DNA of 64,000 nucleotides from Phytophthora sp. 'mugwort' (taxonomy: Eukaryota; Oomycota; Peronosporomycetes; Peronosporales; Peronosporaceae): positions 1,389,001 to 1,453,000 of the forward strand of contig JAUCEF010000010.1 in assembly GCA_033558025.1 (NCBI GenBank), in the 5' to 3' direction. This document shows positions 34,821-46,564 of this stretch, in pieces. A program made the position numbers and the translations under genes. Position 1 is the first letter of the stretch; each line of letters starts with the position of its first letter. The notes under the pieces are model-generated. The model searched no databases. It was not told the DNA's origin and saw only the letters and a program-made list of their open reading frames with translations.

Positions 34821-36169
34821 AAGCTGAATCAGTTTTGGTAGTGTATTCAAGCCATGTGAGTGATGCTCAAACCAACGAAACAGAAACGAGCCTGAACGAC
34901 CTCCAAGCGTGATGGACCCATAGGTCGTTTGATGCCGCTGGAATGGACCCCTCTTGGCAAATGCGCGTAGGACGTGCTGCAGGAATGCAGAGCTTTCAGA
35001 CAGCTGTTTAAGGCGAACAGGTTGGGTGGGCGGGCGGCCAGGTCTCCCATTACAAAGTCCGTAATATAGCAGTCGATGTAGTCCTCAGCAATTCGGTCAC
35101 GCTTGCACCACCCAACCCTAGTTGTCGTACATTGAATAGGAATCGTTGTTGAAACAGACCAGGCAGTATGACAGCTATACTACGACTGTATGAAAGGCGA
35201 GGCTTCTTAACCAAGAAGGTCGTTAAGGACGCATTTTCAGTCGTTTTGGCGTCATTCTCTTTCCAATCGCAGTCGAAAACTGAGAGCTGGGAACTGGTTG
35301 TTGAACATTGCACCATAGTTAACAATCGGTCTGAGAAAAGAATGTGAAAACAGGGGGGGTATCAAGACCCCCCCCCCCACCTGCTTGCTCCCAGCCGCCA
35401 GCGTCAAACGAATATGAGCGTCTTTACTCTCGCAGTGAAGCTCATGTACTCAGGCTCCAACAGAGCTAAAAAGACCATCGAGCTTACCCTAATGCTTCGC
35501 TAGAACAAGACACTCTGGGGTGAGCAGACTATGAAGAAACTCCGCATCCGCCAAACAACGAATGAGCCCATAAACAGCTGGAATATATTTTCGGAATACT
35601 TACCAATAAGTTACTAATATTTGTGAGTGCGGAAACGGATTCCTAAAATATTAAAATACTAGGAGCCCTGCTTAAGAGGAAACATTATGCAACCGCTATG
35701 AAAATGCGGACGTCGGGGCCTGAATTGAGGAACCACAAGCCGTCTGTTCGGAACGTAACGGGTCATGTCGAAGTCGAGAGGGGGGGTACTGTCCAAGAAA
35801 TTTGTTCGCCAATGCGCTAGTGGCAAGTAGAAAGCAGACGCGTATGACGAGATAGATGCAGCGTCAAGTGTGCTTATGAAGGTTCCTTCCTTATGGAGCC
35901 GATGTAAACATTCCCAGCCAGTTGTAGACATGACTGCTTCCAGGGTTTTGTTTACTTAACTCTTCCAAGACAGGATAACGGATACTCCGGAATCGATTTG
36001 TAGAGGTGAAACTGTTCGGCGATCTCCGCAATATTTTTTTCTCGATCGAAATCCGCATATAGAAGTTAGGATTAGATAAATTTTAGCAGATCAACTGTAG
36101 TGTCTCTGCCGGATGCAACATGAAATTTTCGGGAAGAGAGTAGGTTTAACGATATAATAAATCGGAAAG
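34821..36169. other. no gene recognised
   Basis: Unassigned short frames (35325-35050 minus, 35931-35659 minus), a G-run at about 35355 and a C-run at about 35370-35382. No motif seen. Confidence 0.4.
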
Positions 36170-39100
36170 ACTGCGCGCCACTGCCAGTCTTTCAGTCCAG
36201 AATCCGCGCCCGTGAAAAGACTATCACTCCTCGGTATTCGCGTTCGAAAAGACTTCAGTGAGATACGGCGCGAGCTGACGAAGAAGGGCTGGACATACAA
36301 GAAATCCACGAGTCTCGGCAATGACCAACGGTATCTCGCGCCGGCGGGAACACCAAGGGGATTGAAGGCGTAAACCTTTTCATCTGTAAGTGTGTTGTGT
36401 GTGCAGGCTCACGGGAAAGTGTTCCGTGGGACACAGCGGGGACACTCTGGACAGGCTTGATGTGTGAGCACTATGGCTATCTTGCGCTATCTGGTAGGGC
36501 GAGGAGAGTCTACTGCGACAATGTTGGGTGCCAGGGGTGGCTTGTCTTCGCCCGTACGCCAAATCCACCAACGGCAGTGACGGATGACTCAACAACACGT
36601 CCCGTAGCCTGAAACGAGGTCTGCCAGTCCAGCATCATCCACTCCCCCGGCTGCCAATGCCGCCCCGACCTCCCGGCGTCGCTATGAGTCGCTTCGATGC
36701 CGCTGAAACTCCTTGCGCACTCAATTCGCCTCGATCCACCGCTGCTGAGTAGAAGAGGCCTGCCAAAGCACGAGCCGCTGCGAAGGCAACGCCTGTGAGC
36801 AGCTACAACCTTTTGCGAAAGCGACTACTGCGCCAGCCAAGCCAGCCACTCTTCGGGCCCCACGCGCGGCTAGTAAGTCAATCCGGGCTTCGACTTCTAG
36901 TGAAGCTGACCAGCGTCCATTTGCCAAAGGAAAACGGAAGGCGTCAGCATCTAGCTCGAAATAAAACGCCATCGGAGTGGTCAGCCCATCGTCACGATGT
37001 GATTGCTGGTGACATGAATCTAACGTGTCCTCATGTTACGCATGATCCAGTATCCACTGTTCCGGATTCCCCTCCTCATGGTCCGAGATATACTGAACAA
37101 ACTGATCCAGAACCTCCGGTAGCAGTTCAGCAAAGTTCTAAAAGAGCTGTTACGGAGACGGCATATTCAGTGACAGCAACGACAGTCACAACCTCACTTG
37201 TACCGGATATATCATGCTGCATCCCCTTCAACGATTTGATTTGGACAATTTTCTCGATGCACTGTGACGTGACCACCTTTTCGCGCCAAGTGAGGGTGAT
37301 GATCTCAACGTCGGTGGTGACGATTGACTTTTTCTTCCACTCGATTCAGAAGAGGAATGTGATGAAGACTCGATACTACTCAATGAGGCCAGCGATGAGG
37401 CCAGCGATGATGAGGAGAAGAGAGACGCCGAGGTTGATGGGGATGCAGAGCGCTTAGAGGACGAGGAAGAAGATGGCCAAGGACAAGATGAAGTCCGACC
37501 GATTTTGACCTGACGGAAGAAGCTCTAGACCGGCTGCAAGTTGACAAATGGGACATGTTCATGGAGCGTGACTTAGGCCAAGTGCTGCTGGACCCAAAAC
37601 CTCTATACGATGGTCCCTGCGGCCCGACGCGAGCCGCTATGGCATATGCATCAAACCCGTTGCCGATTTTCTACTTCTTTCTTCCGAAGGAGTTGTGGTG
37701 CTATATAGCGGAGGAAATCAAACAAATTTCGCTAGGAGAACATCGATGAGATAGCGCAAGCTATACATGCACGAGCCCGTCGGCACCGCGAAACTGTTCC
37801 GTCAACAATGGTATATACGGTGGAGGAATACAAAGCCACGCTAAAGCGAAAGAACGCTATTCAGCCGCACGAGATCGTCCGCTTCATTGGCCTCCTTGTT
37901 GCGCGGGCACTTGAGCTCAGGTGAGAGTCTCAGTCGCCATTGAATTACGAAGGTGGAAGATGCTTTGACAAGGGGCACGTTTGGACAGTTTCTCAGTCGG
38001 GACGCTTCAAGACATCGCTCTCTACTTGCATTTCAAAAACAACTCTAAGCAAGCTGAAAGTGGTGATCGAGCGTTCAAAATACGCCCGATCCTTCAAGCT
38101 CTCCAGAAGACATTATTTAGGGGATATCGACTCGGCGCTCGCATCCCTTTCGACGAAGGAATGGAGCCGATGGGTCATCGCCGCAATCCAATGCGGCAGT
38201 ATATGCAAATGAAGCCGAACAAGTAAGACACCAAGTTTTACATGACGTGTTGTGCGGAGACGGCGTACTGCTCTAGGTACATCGTTTCCGTTATTTCTTG
38301 CACAGTCTACTCCATTATGTATATAGGATGATCCTGATAACCTTCTTAAGTTAATCCGGAGTTAACATTATCAATTTCGTTTTGTTGTGCTCAAGTTGGA
38401 GATTTACTGCGGGAAGGCAAATGCAACGCAACGAAGAAGCCATCGCCCAGCAAGCTGTAGTGAAGAATCTCGGCCAAGTTCTACGAGGGCAGCCAGCGCA
38501 GCGACTCATTTGCACGGACAACTTTTATACCTCGGTTCCACTATCGCACAAACTGCTGAATATGGGCATTTCTCACGTCGGCACGATAAGGAAGGACCGG
38601 AAGGGCTGATAACGCGACATTGAGTTCAAGCAGAAGAAACGACTGAGAAAAAAGCGGATCCCCCTGGAACACATCGGATCGCTCTCTGGAGAGGACAACC
38701 CAAGTATGTTGGCTTGACGTGGATGGATAACCGATCCGTGCGCTTCCTGGCAACAGGTGGTTCGACTCAACTCACGCACGTGTCGCGCCGTGAACACGGT
38801 GGGTCGATCTCATAAGTGCCATGCCCCCCAGTTGTGCGCGATTGTCATGACACCATGGGGGAGTCGACGTGCACGACCAGTTGAGACTCAACGCTAATCA
38901 ATCTAACGCTCTATCAGGATGCGCAAGTATTATTATACGATCTTTCTCGGGCTAGTGGACCTCGCCAAGATCAACGCGTTCTTATGCACAAAACAGCTAT
39001 GAAGAAGAAGAACCAAGTTGCACCCACACATGCTGCTTTCCTGAGGTGTCTACACGCTGAGCTGCTGAACCAAACCAGCGAAGACTTCAACTCGGGCGAC

Positions 39101-39370
39101 GACATGGCCGACTTAGTGACGGAGCCGCTGCCTCAGCAGGAGCACACGTTGAAGAAGACAGAGGAGATGAACGGGTCGAAGCGCCGACAGTGGCTCTGCA
39201 AGATGTGCTCAGCCTACGCTGGAGCGGGCGTCCGCAGTTTCGAGACGACCTATTTCTGTGCCACGTGCTCGCGCGTCAAAAAGGGAAGAGTCACTCTCTG
39301 CTACAAGGCGAGGCGGCTTCAGCACGACAGCGCGCTCATCTGCAACGAGGTATGACATCTGGAAGAATGG
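36170..39370 (+). pseudogene. PiggyBac-like (DDE_Tnp_1_7) transposase, decayed copy 1
   Basis: The plus strand starts with an N-terminal domain common to this transposon type (VRKDFSEIRRELTKKGWTYK, about 36240-36310). A basic stretch and an acidic linker follow (about 37330-37500). The transposase core begins near 37520: LQVDKWDMFMERDLGQVLLD, then PLPIFYFFLPKELWCYIAEE. Near 37990 come FGQFLSRD-like and LHFKNNSKQAESGDRAFKIR, then RRNPMRQYM. Near 38500 the second catalytic Asp sits in CTDNFYTSVPLSHKLLNMGI. The C terminus (38984-39355) is a cysteine-rich domain, CKMCSAYAGAGVRSFETTYF and CATC. Multiple frame changes are needed, so it is inactive. I found no TTAA-flanked terminal repeats like those of the element at 56.3-63.0 kb. 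The two copies are clearly not close relatives. Confidence 0.75.
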
Positions 39371-39786
39371 CATGGCCACCCCTCCTGTACTGCAAGACAA
39401 GATATATTGTACTGATTTCCCGGTATATGTTAATTCATATATTAATAATAACGGAGACTCCGGAATTATCTTCGTCTTAGGAAAGACTTCTTGAAAACAA
39501 ATGCCTGCCTTTCTTGGTGAAACATGCAGTGGAATTACTTTGAAGTTACTTTGATCATCCTTACTAGTGGAAAAATTTCCAACTGCAAATACTACCAAAA
39601 AGTAAATTCGCTCTAGCTGTTCCATCTGGATGATGTGACTTACAAGGAATGCTAACCACGTTCGGATCGGCAAGCGAACTACAGCCTAGCAGCGTGCTAA
39701 CGCGACGACCTATATTGGAGCTCTACAGAGGGATCTACAACATTTAGCTAGAGTCGCGAAGCATTCCTGCCTTAAAAATATTCCCG
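39371..39786. other. spacer between the PiggyBac fossil and ankyrin gene B
   Basis: Contains AT-rich sequence and only shadow frames. Confidence 0.4.
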
Positions 39787-41874
39787 TTACACCGTCGCCA
39801 ACGTGTTCCAGGCTATGAATAATTCCTCAGAAAGCTGCAATAAGAGAGTATGGCCCGCCTTATGCCTTGAATACTTCTCTAACTGACGTAACCACACCGG
39901 AAAGGCTTCGCGACGCAACGGCAAACCCACAAGCAGCGGCAGGACTTCATGGCTATAACCAGCGCATGTTACAATCGCAACCCGTGTCAGTGGAGACCCC
40001 GAATAGGCTGTAACCGCGATCCAGCGCATGCACAACTCAGTTAACGCTTCCACTTGAAAGCCAGCGCTTGAACCATAGCCACCTTCTCCTGGTTCTAGTT
40101 GTTCCTGGTCTCCATTGCAAGGTCTTGGGTCTACGAGCCACAGCCGGAGACAGTTCTGTACTTGTACGGGGAGAACCAGGTGAGGCGCCGTCCCACGCGT
40201 CAGCTTTTGGATTAAGACACCAGGTGCAAATAGCAGCGCCCCGTGGTCTAGTAGCAGCCGTGTTTTAGCATCGCGCACTTCCAGATTGTGGAGGTGTTCA
40301 TTGTCATGTGCAGCATCAAAACTGTCAATACTGAACGCAGTACCTGCGATATAGAGACTTGTCATGCCGTTCCCGTCCACAACATTCAGAGGATTCTCTG
40401 CGCCGAGTTCCGGTAGTTCCTGCAGATCTCCAAGTGCACTCATAAGGCACTGCAACAATGTCTGCACCTCACGATGCGTGCCGTACCGAGCCGCATAGTG
40501 AGCGGGCGTCTCGGACTTCCTGTTGGCCGCTATCACAACGTCACCTTCCCGATCCAAGTCCAAGAGCAGCTCCATCAGTGCTGGATAACGTCGCATGACA
40601 GCTCGGTGCATTGGCGTTTCACCCTCGGCATTTTGAGTAGTCACTGGTGCGTAGCCATTATCCACGATATAGCGTACCACGTCCTCCCGTTCATATTCCA
40701 CGGCCTGTAGCAGTACTGTACCAGCAAAGTCGTGCCGTCGTGGAGTTGCTACCCACTGGTGGTGGTTCATGAACAGCTGCAGCACGTTCAGATTTGCTCG
40801 TTGTACTGCCAGCGTCAGTGGCGTTTGCCCATTCACATCATCGACATCGATATTGGCGCCGCGTGATAACAGCAAGTTCGTTACGAGCAATCCCGCCTCA
40901 TGAACGCAGTAGTGGAGCGCTGTCTTGCCAGTCTATTATACGAACACCGACACATAAGTCTCCCACCGTAATGATTCAGTATAATGCTGCGAAGTATACC
41001 TTGTCTTGCACGTCTATGACCGCACCGGCGTCAAGCAAGTGCTTAGCCACTTTGTAAGCGTCGTCGCCAGTAGCCGTATGCAGTGCCGTCTTGCCGTCCT
41101 GTCAATACGGTATGTTATATGAGTTAGTCCTACAGTTATCATTCTTCTACCAGACTGAGTCTTTTACCACTGCGCGGGCATTCACGTCAGCTCCAAAGCT
41201 GAGTAGGAGATCAATCACCGCAATCACCTGCATTCGTTGCTTATTTTCCTCCTTACGACACTGTCGAAAATAGCCAGCAAACATGCATCAGCATATCAAA
41301 CGTTGATCAGACCTCAACGAGAGCAATTCTTACAATCATTAACGTACGTCAACTAAGGTGTTGCGCTTGATAGCCTCTCCGTCGCGAATCATGCAGCGCA
41401 TAGTCATGAGAGTAAGATGCAGGATTGCCACCATCATGGGTGTCGTACCGTCGACGCCAGGAGTGTCGGGATTTTGACCAGCTTCCAGCAAAAACTGCAT
41501 AATATCAGGTTCTCCATTCCACGCAGCCGTGTGAAGTGCCGACGCGCCGATTGTGGGCAGGTGAAAGTCACTCCAGCTACACGACCGGGGTCGCGATGTC
41601 GATTCGGATATCGCAGGACCTACGAGCTACAAATAAACATTAATCGACTAATTTGTGTCCAAGTGCGTCAGCTGATTATAGTAGTCTGGAGTCTTGCCCG
41701 CTGCAGGTCGAGCCATTTTGGGTACTCCATTTTGAGCTGACGCATCGCAGCGACGTCATCATTGGCGCCAGCACGGAGCCACGAGGCATGGACCACGGCC
41801 ATATTACTTAAAGGCGGCAACAATCGATCTGATGTATCGGCTTCGTTCTCACGTCTTGTGTTGGTCAACTCCAT
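39787..41874 (-). CDS. ankyrin-repeat protein B, five exons
   Basis: Minus-strand exons 41874-41698, 41626-41348, 41260-41168, 41098-41000 and 40932-39787 give 597 residues. All introns are phase 0, at the same places as in genes A and C. Intron 1 begins GCAAGA instead of GT, giving a GC-AG intron, as judged from the aligned exon ends. The first exon starts MELTNTRRENEADTSD and includes VVHASWLRAGANDDVAAMRQ. Exons 2-5 encode about seven or eight ankyrin repeats (for example GKTALHTATGDDAYKVAKHL and GETPMHRAVMRRYPALMELL). The C-terminal 200 residues are the family-specific region, with AGYSHEVLPLLVGLPLRREA. It is divergent from gene C; the two start codons are about 2.0 kb apart. No targeting signal is seen. 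It is likely a cytosolic or nuclear protein-interaction protein; function unknown. Confidence 0.85.
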
Positions 41875-42131
41875 ACTCCCGTCTCGGCTTGCCCCTTACA
41901 AGGAAGAATGGTGACTGAGGGCCACCAACAGCTTCTGAGAGAGGTTTCTGGCTTAGTTGGTCTCACGCTGATTGGATAGAGCAGAAAATATTGTACATCC
42001 GGACAGCAGGTGAGGACCTTAGCGGAACTTTCTTGCGCCGTTTAGCAACGATTTGTATTAGATTATGGACCCTCTCGCTCAACGCGAAATTTCGCACCTA
42101 ATAATATTAAAGAAATGGATTTTTTTTACCA
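41875..42131. promoter_or_regulatory. left half of the divergent ankyrin intergenic region
   Basis: Upstream of gene B. No specific core promoter element can be assigned with confidence. Confidence 0.2.
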
Positions 42132-42383
42132 CTAGAAATCTGGAAAACGCGAATCCGCATAGACAAGCATTTGCGTACGATTGAGTGCAGCAAGACACTT
42201 TCGCATAGTCCAAAATACCTGCAGTGCGAGACCAACGACGAGCTGACGCCTCTGAAGGCACGTCATCGGCATGGACTGCAGTGCGTAGTGCGCCACTGAT
42301 ATGATCGCTACTACCGCAACAAGTACAAATGCGATTAAAGCGTGACTTGATTTTGAAACTACGAAACGTGATAATTTTTGCAT
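42132..42383 (-). CDS. possible small single-pass membrane protein, 83 residues
   Basis: A minus-strand frame starts MQKLSRFVVSKSSHALIAFV and continues VLVAVVAIISVAHYAL. This makes a short basic N terminus followed by a strong hydrophobic helix of about 20 residues, which could be a signal anchor or signal peptide. The remaining 45 residues are basic and end RFPDF. It lies between the divergent ankyrin genes. No homology is recognised, and a chance frame cannot be excluded. It may be a first exon of a longer gene. Confidence 0.3.
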   Translation of the reverse strand: MQKLSRFVVSKSSHALIAFVLVAVVAIISVAHYALQSMPMTCLQRRQLVVGLALQVFWTMRKCLAALNRTQMLVYADSRFPDF

Positions 42384-43918
42384 TAACTTTCATCCGTTAG
42401 TTCTTCGCTTTGCAACCAGTACATGCCACCACAGGCGATTGCTCTACTCGATCTGAAACATCGACCATCTGAGGTTGTTTTAAATCACTTGGACGCAGGT
42501 GGTTTAGCGGCAGTCGACACAAGGATCCGTCAGAGGCATCAAATAGGATGGGGTCCATCTATGACCGGCCTTCTGGTACTAATTTGTTGTAATCGCCTCC
42601 ATTTATATTTCTCCTGGTCTCCCAAATTGCCCCGCCGTCATGAATTCTTGCACCGCACTCAACTAAATGGGCCATTCAGTTGACCAATTGGGAGAAGTCC
42701 TACATCCTGGTGTCCGTAGATTCGGGAACCTGATTTTTTTACAGTAGGAGACAGACACAACGTGTAGTAGGCAGCGAAATTGCAATTTTTCGTGGCTACC
42801 CGAGGCGTGTTCTGATAACGGTCACTGGTTTAATAATGGCTGCTCATACCGCGTTTAGATATGCAGGCGATGATCGCTGGAGGCGAGAGCTGCCAATCTC
42901 CTAAAATGTTGCTAAAATGTTGCGGCTGACTTGACGGTGGTCGTAATACAGCGAACTTAAAGCATCGTATTGTTGATCTTGGATTGGGATACGTTATGTG
43001 TTTGTGTAGGTAGAGCGAAAACAAATACGTAGGCGAAGCCCGATTTACCAAGCTGGGATACAAATCGATCCACCTGGAAACTCGAATACAAATCGATCCA
43101 CCTGCAAACTCTTAATCAAGTAACTCGTTTTATCTATCACGCCAGGTCACTGAGCTTTTAGCAAACGAGAGGGCAAGGTGCAGTGCGTGATGTCTTTTTA
43201 GAAATTTTATACTCGCATTTGCGTCGTTGTAGCTAACCATTATGCTCGAACTGATTTTGTGAAGTAGGAGTATATAACCCTGTCGAAACAATCAATTTTT
43301 AAAGCACGGTTGCAATAAAACTAACTACTATATGCATCGAGAACTTATCATAGATAGTGGCGTATCTAATGAACTAATGAAAAGAGAGCTCGCAAGCACT
43401 TCTGAGTGGAACCATCATCTGTATACGTGTAGTTGACAAAATATTGACCAATGTTTTAGATTCGTATGTGTCACGGCCACCGAGATCCAAGATCCGCAAG
43501 TGCATTCACTTACGACCAGTTAAGGTGTGGATCTTTTCGGTGCGACAAACTTTCGGTTCTCGCCATGAAAAATATTCGGTCTGAGCTCATCCGCGAACTT
43601 GATTTTTGAGACACTTCGAAAAATCCCGCTAAGGCTATTTGGAATGTTGCACTGTAAATCTAGCTAGATGTGTACAGTAGTCTGAAAGTTTACATTTTCG
43701 TTCTTTGCTGCCGTCCAAAAACGCAGTGCGAGTTACGCTGTCATCGAATACACGTGCCCATCCTGTCGTCGAGAGCGCCGGGGCCATTCATTATCCACCT
43801 CGCTTTCGCTGAGAGGCGGACAACCAGCAATCCACCAGCATCACTCGTCCAAATGGTCCCTCCCGTGTATCCGGAACGAGCCCTCGAGAATTTTTGGACC
43901 CGTTTGTGTTGAGGTGAA
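42384..43918. other. no gene recognised
   Basis: Frames 42423-42683 and 43670-43912 (plus) lack motifs. One short tandem repeat (43058-43113) is listed separately. This forms most of the spacer upstream of ankyrin gene C. Confidence 0.35.
43058..43113. repeat. 28-bp tandem repeat, two copies
   Basis: ATACAAATCGATCCACCTG plus nine further bases, repeated twice head to tail with two or three differences. Confidence 0.85.
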
Positions 43919-46108
43919 GTGTGCTTACTGTACGTTAGGTGCGTTCTATTCGTCCCCACTGTTGAAAGTGTCACGGCAGACCCCAACGACGAGATTAAGC
44001 TAGACCGCCTCGCATTGATCGCCAGCTCCATGGACCAAGTGCACACCGCCTGGCTAATGGCCGGTGCTGCCGGCGACGTCGCGACTATGCGGCTTTTGCT
44101 CGCTCAGCATCCGCAGTGGCTTGATCTCGAACGGGTTCGCAATCTATTTCGTTATTTGTTTATATTAATTAGCGTCCAGAGCTACCAGCTTTGCTGTTGC
44201 TGGTTAACTAACACATTTAGTCCCTGTACTTAACAAATGGACAATATGACCGGCTTTCGGTGTTCGTAGCTCGTTGTCGACTCGACCGCACCGCGCAGAT
44301 TTTGCAGTTGGGAAGGATTCCACCTGCCCACGATCGGGGCCTCAGCGCTGCACACGGCTGCCTGGGAGGGCAGCCTCGGCATCGTGGAGCTGATGCTTCA
44401 AGCCCGTCAGGATCCTGACACGCGCGATGATGGTGGCCTCGCGCCAATGATGGTGGCCATGCTACGCTTCAACATCGTGGTCATGCGCAGCGTCTTCCGC
44501 AACAATGAGGCCGTGCGGCGGAACGTGGTCGTCGATGTACGCTTGGGTTTTGTCACATCACTGCTGCCTGGAGCGGGCTTGACGATTTGCTTGCGTGGCT
44601 GCGGTTGCGCTGCAGTGCCGCGAAGAGGAGAGCGAGCTGTTGCAGCATGTCGTTGGGGTGATCGAGCTGCTAATGCGCTACGGCGCCGACGTCAACGCTC
44701 GGAACCAGGTGCGACGCGAATGGGAAATTAGCAATTGGGATGCCTAGGACTTGACCCTTCCGCGTGACCCCCCAACGCTGGTATTGCAGGATGGATACAC
44801 CATGCTTCACTATGTCGCGAACGGTGACGCGATCCAAATCGGCACACTTCTGCTTGAAGCTGGAGCTGACATTGACGCTCAAGACCAGGTAAACAAATCC
44901 ACCTTGCAACTGAGGCCTCCAATGCATATGTGTTCTAATGTCACTCGATACGACAGAAAGGAAAGACACCGCTGCACCAGTGCATTCATGAGGACAGTCT
45001 GCTTGTCGCTAATCTGCTCGTCTCGCGTGGCGCACAGATCGACATTGCGGATGTGAATGGCGTAACGCCGTTGATGCTCACGCTAAATCGACGTAACATG
45101 AGCATGCTGCAGATCATTTTGAACCAACACCACATGTTGGTCACACCGGAGCGAAGGGACTTTGCAGCGAGCGTATTACTGAGTGCTGTGGAGAGCGCGG
45201 CCGAGGAAGCTGTGCATCTTATTGTCGATAGAGGATACTCATCGGTAGGAGTCAGCAATGTTGCAGGAGAGACACCACTACATCGGGCCATTGTGAAGCG
45301 CAACTCCCAATTGATGGAGCTGTTGATCCGCCTGGACGTAACCAGCAGTAACTTGACGGCTGTCACTGTTGAAGGGGAGTCTCCTGTTCACTATGCGGCT
45401 CGTTATGGGTCCGCTAGCGAGATGGAGACTTTGCTCCGCTATCTTACTACCAGATTTGGAGACTTGAGAGCGCTGGAAGACGAGATGAACCCACTGTACG
45501 CCAGAAACAACGATGACGCGACAGGTCTGTACCTGGCAGCCACGAGTGAAGCGAGTATTAATCGTCGTCAGGAAGAGCGCTACGCAATCACACAACTTCT
45601 GCTGCTGTGTGATGCCCGGTTGTTCCCTCGTGGATCTGTCGTGGTTTGCTCGAGCTCCGGGTCAGCAGCGCAGATAGTCTTACACGAACAGGTTCGGCGA
45701 GGATTGATGCTGTGGATTCGTGAGATGATCGATAGGAACGACGTGCTCGCAGAAGGCGGCGCATTGAGTACAATGGAAATACGGACGAGCGATGTCTTGC
45801 TCACGGAACTCTGTGTGGATTGGGCATCTAGTGTCACGTCGCTGGCATTGCGTTCGACCTCAGCGGTTGGAAGACTCAAGTCCAACGGGTCTGGCATAGC
45901 AGCAGTGCTTACCGTCGTGATCTCCGCAGGATACGCGCTTGAGTTTCTTCCGCTGTTATTGGAGCTGCCTGTGCTTCGGTCTGCGACGCCCGCTCTGCTT
46001 CGTCGACTGGAGCGCTTCTCAAGATCACATCGCCCCAATGCACTCTTGCTTCAATGCCATGCTGAGCTACTAGAAGCTTTGGCAGAGAACGCAGAAGCAG
46101 AGATGTGA
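43919..46108 (+). CDS. ankyrin-repeat protein C, five exons
   Basis: Exons 43919-44134, 44270-44536, 44616-44708, 44790-44888 and 44957-46108 join in phase 0 to give 608 residues. Introns 2-4 are 68-81 nt; intron 1 is 135 nt. Donors and acceptors are GT-AG. Exon 1 carries DQVHTAWLMAGAAGDVATMR. The start at 43919 is the first ATG in frame, but the stretch before DPNDEIKLDRLALIASS is hydrophobic and unlike genes A and B, so the real start may lie at 44031 or in an upstream exon. Exon 4 is exactly one 33-residue ankyrin repeat. About seven or eight repeats follow the family pattern (GETPLHRAIVKRNSQLMELL, GESPVHYAARYGSASEMETL). The C-terminal region contains ISAGYALEFLPLLLELPVLR. Likely a protein-binding scaffold; role unknown. 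Confidence 0.85.
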
Positions 46109-46564
46109 ACATCACGACCAGTGTTCCTCAATCTGCAGTAGTAAACCCTTGAGCTTGTCAAAACTTGAGAGAGGACGCAGCAGGAGAGGCGAATGTATCA
46201 GCCGAAAGAATCATCTTGTCTGTGTAGCTCCCTCTGAACCTGTAGTGGTAGTTGTCCACCTATACCAGGTTCACTTCGTTGCGACACTGCGTCCGAAAGA
46301 CCTCTGTTGAAGGTCAACAAAGCGGAGGCGTCAACAACATTGCCAGCAGGACGCAGATGTCCATATCGTCCCAGTCCACGCCACACGACAGTGCGTTGGA
46401 AGACCGCGACAGAGGGGCGAGGACAGCTGAGCAAGTACAGGCAGCAAGACGAAGTCGTGGGGCAATGACATCAACGACCGCCAGACCAAGAGTCCATGGA
46501 TGGAACCTACATCAATCACTTTTGACAGGTTTAAACGTAGAAATCTAATATTGTCGGATACTGA
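46109..46564. other. spacer upstream of the oxygenase-like gene
   Basis: No separate gene seen. Open frames here are shadows. Confidence 0.4.

Noticed and set aside
35970..39470. Terminal repeats of PiggyBac copy 1 (ATAACGGATACTCCGGAAT near 35972 and a similar string near 39448)
   Set aside because: The shared core is itself nearly palindromic, so orientation is meaningless, and no TTAA lies beside it.
39209..39673. Minus-strand frame of 154 codons
   Set aside because: Antisense to the cysteine-rich end of the PiggyBac fossil; no recognisable domain.
45580..46038. Minus-strand Ser/Arg-rich frame of 152 codons
   Set aside because: Antisense to exon 5 of ankyrin gene C.
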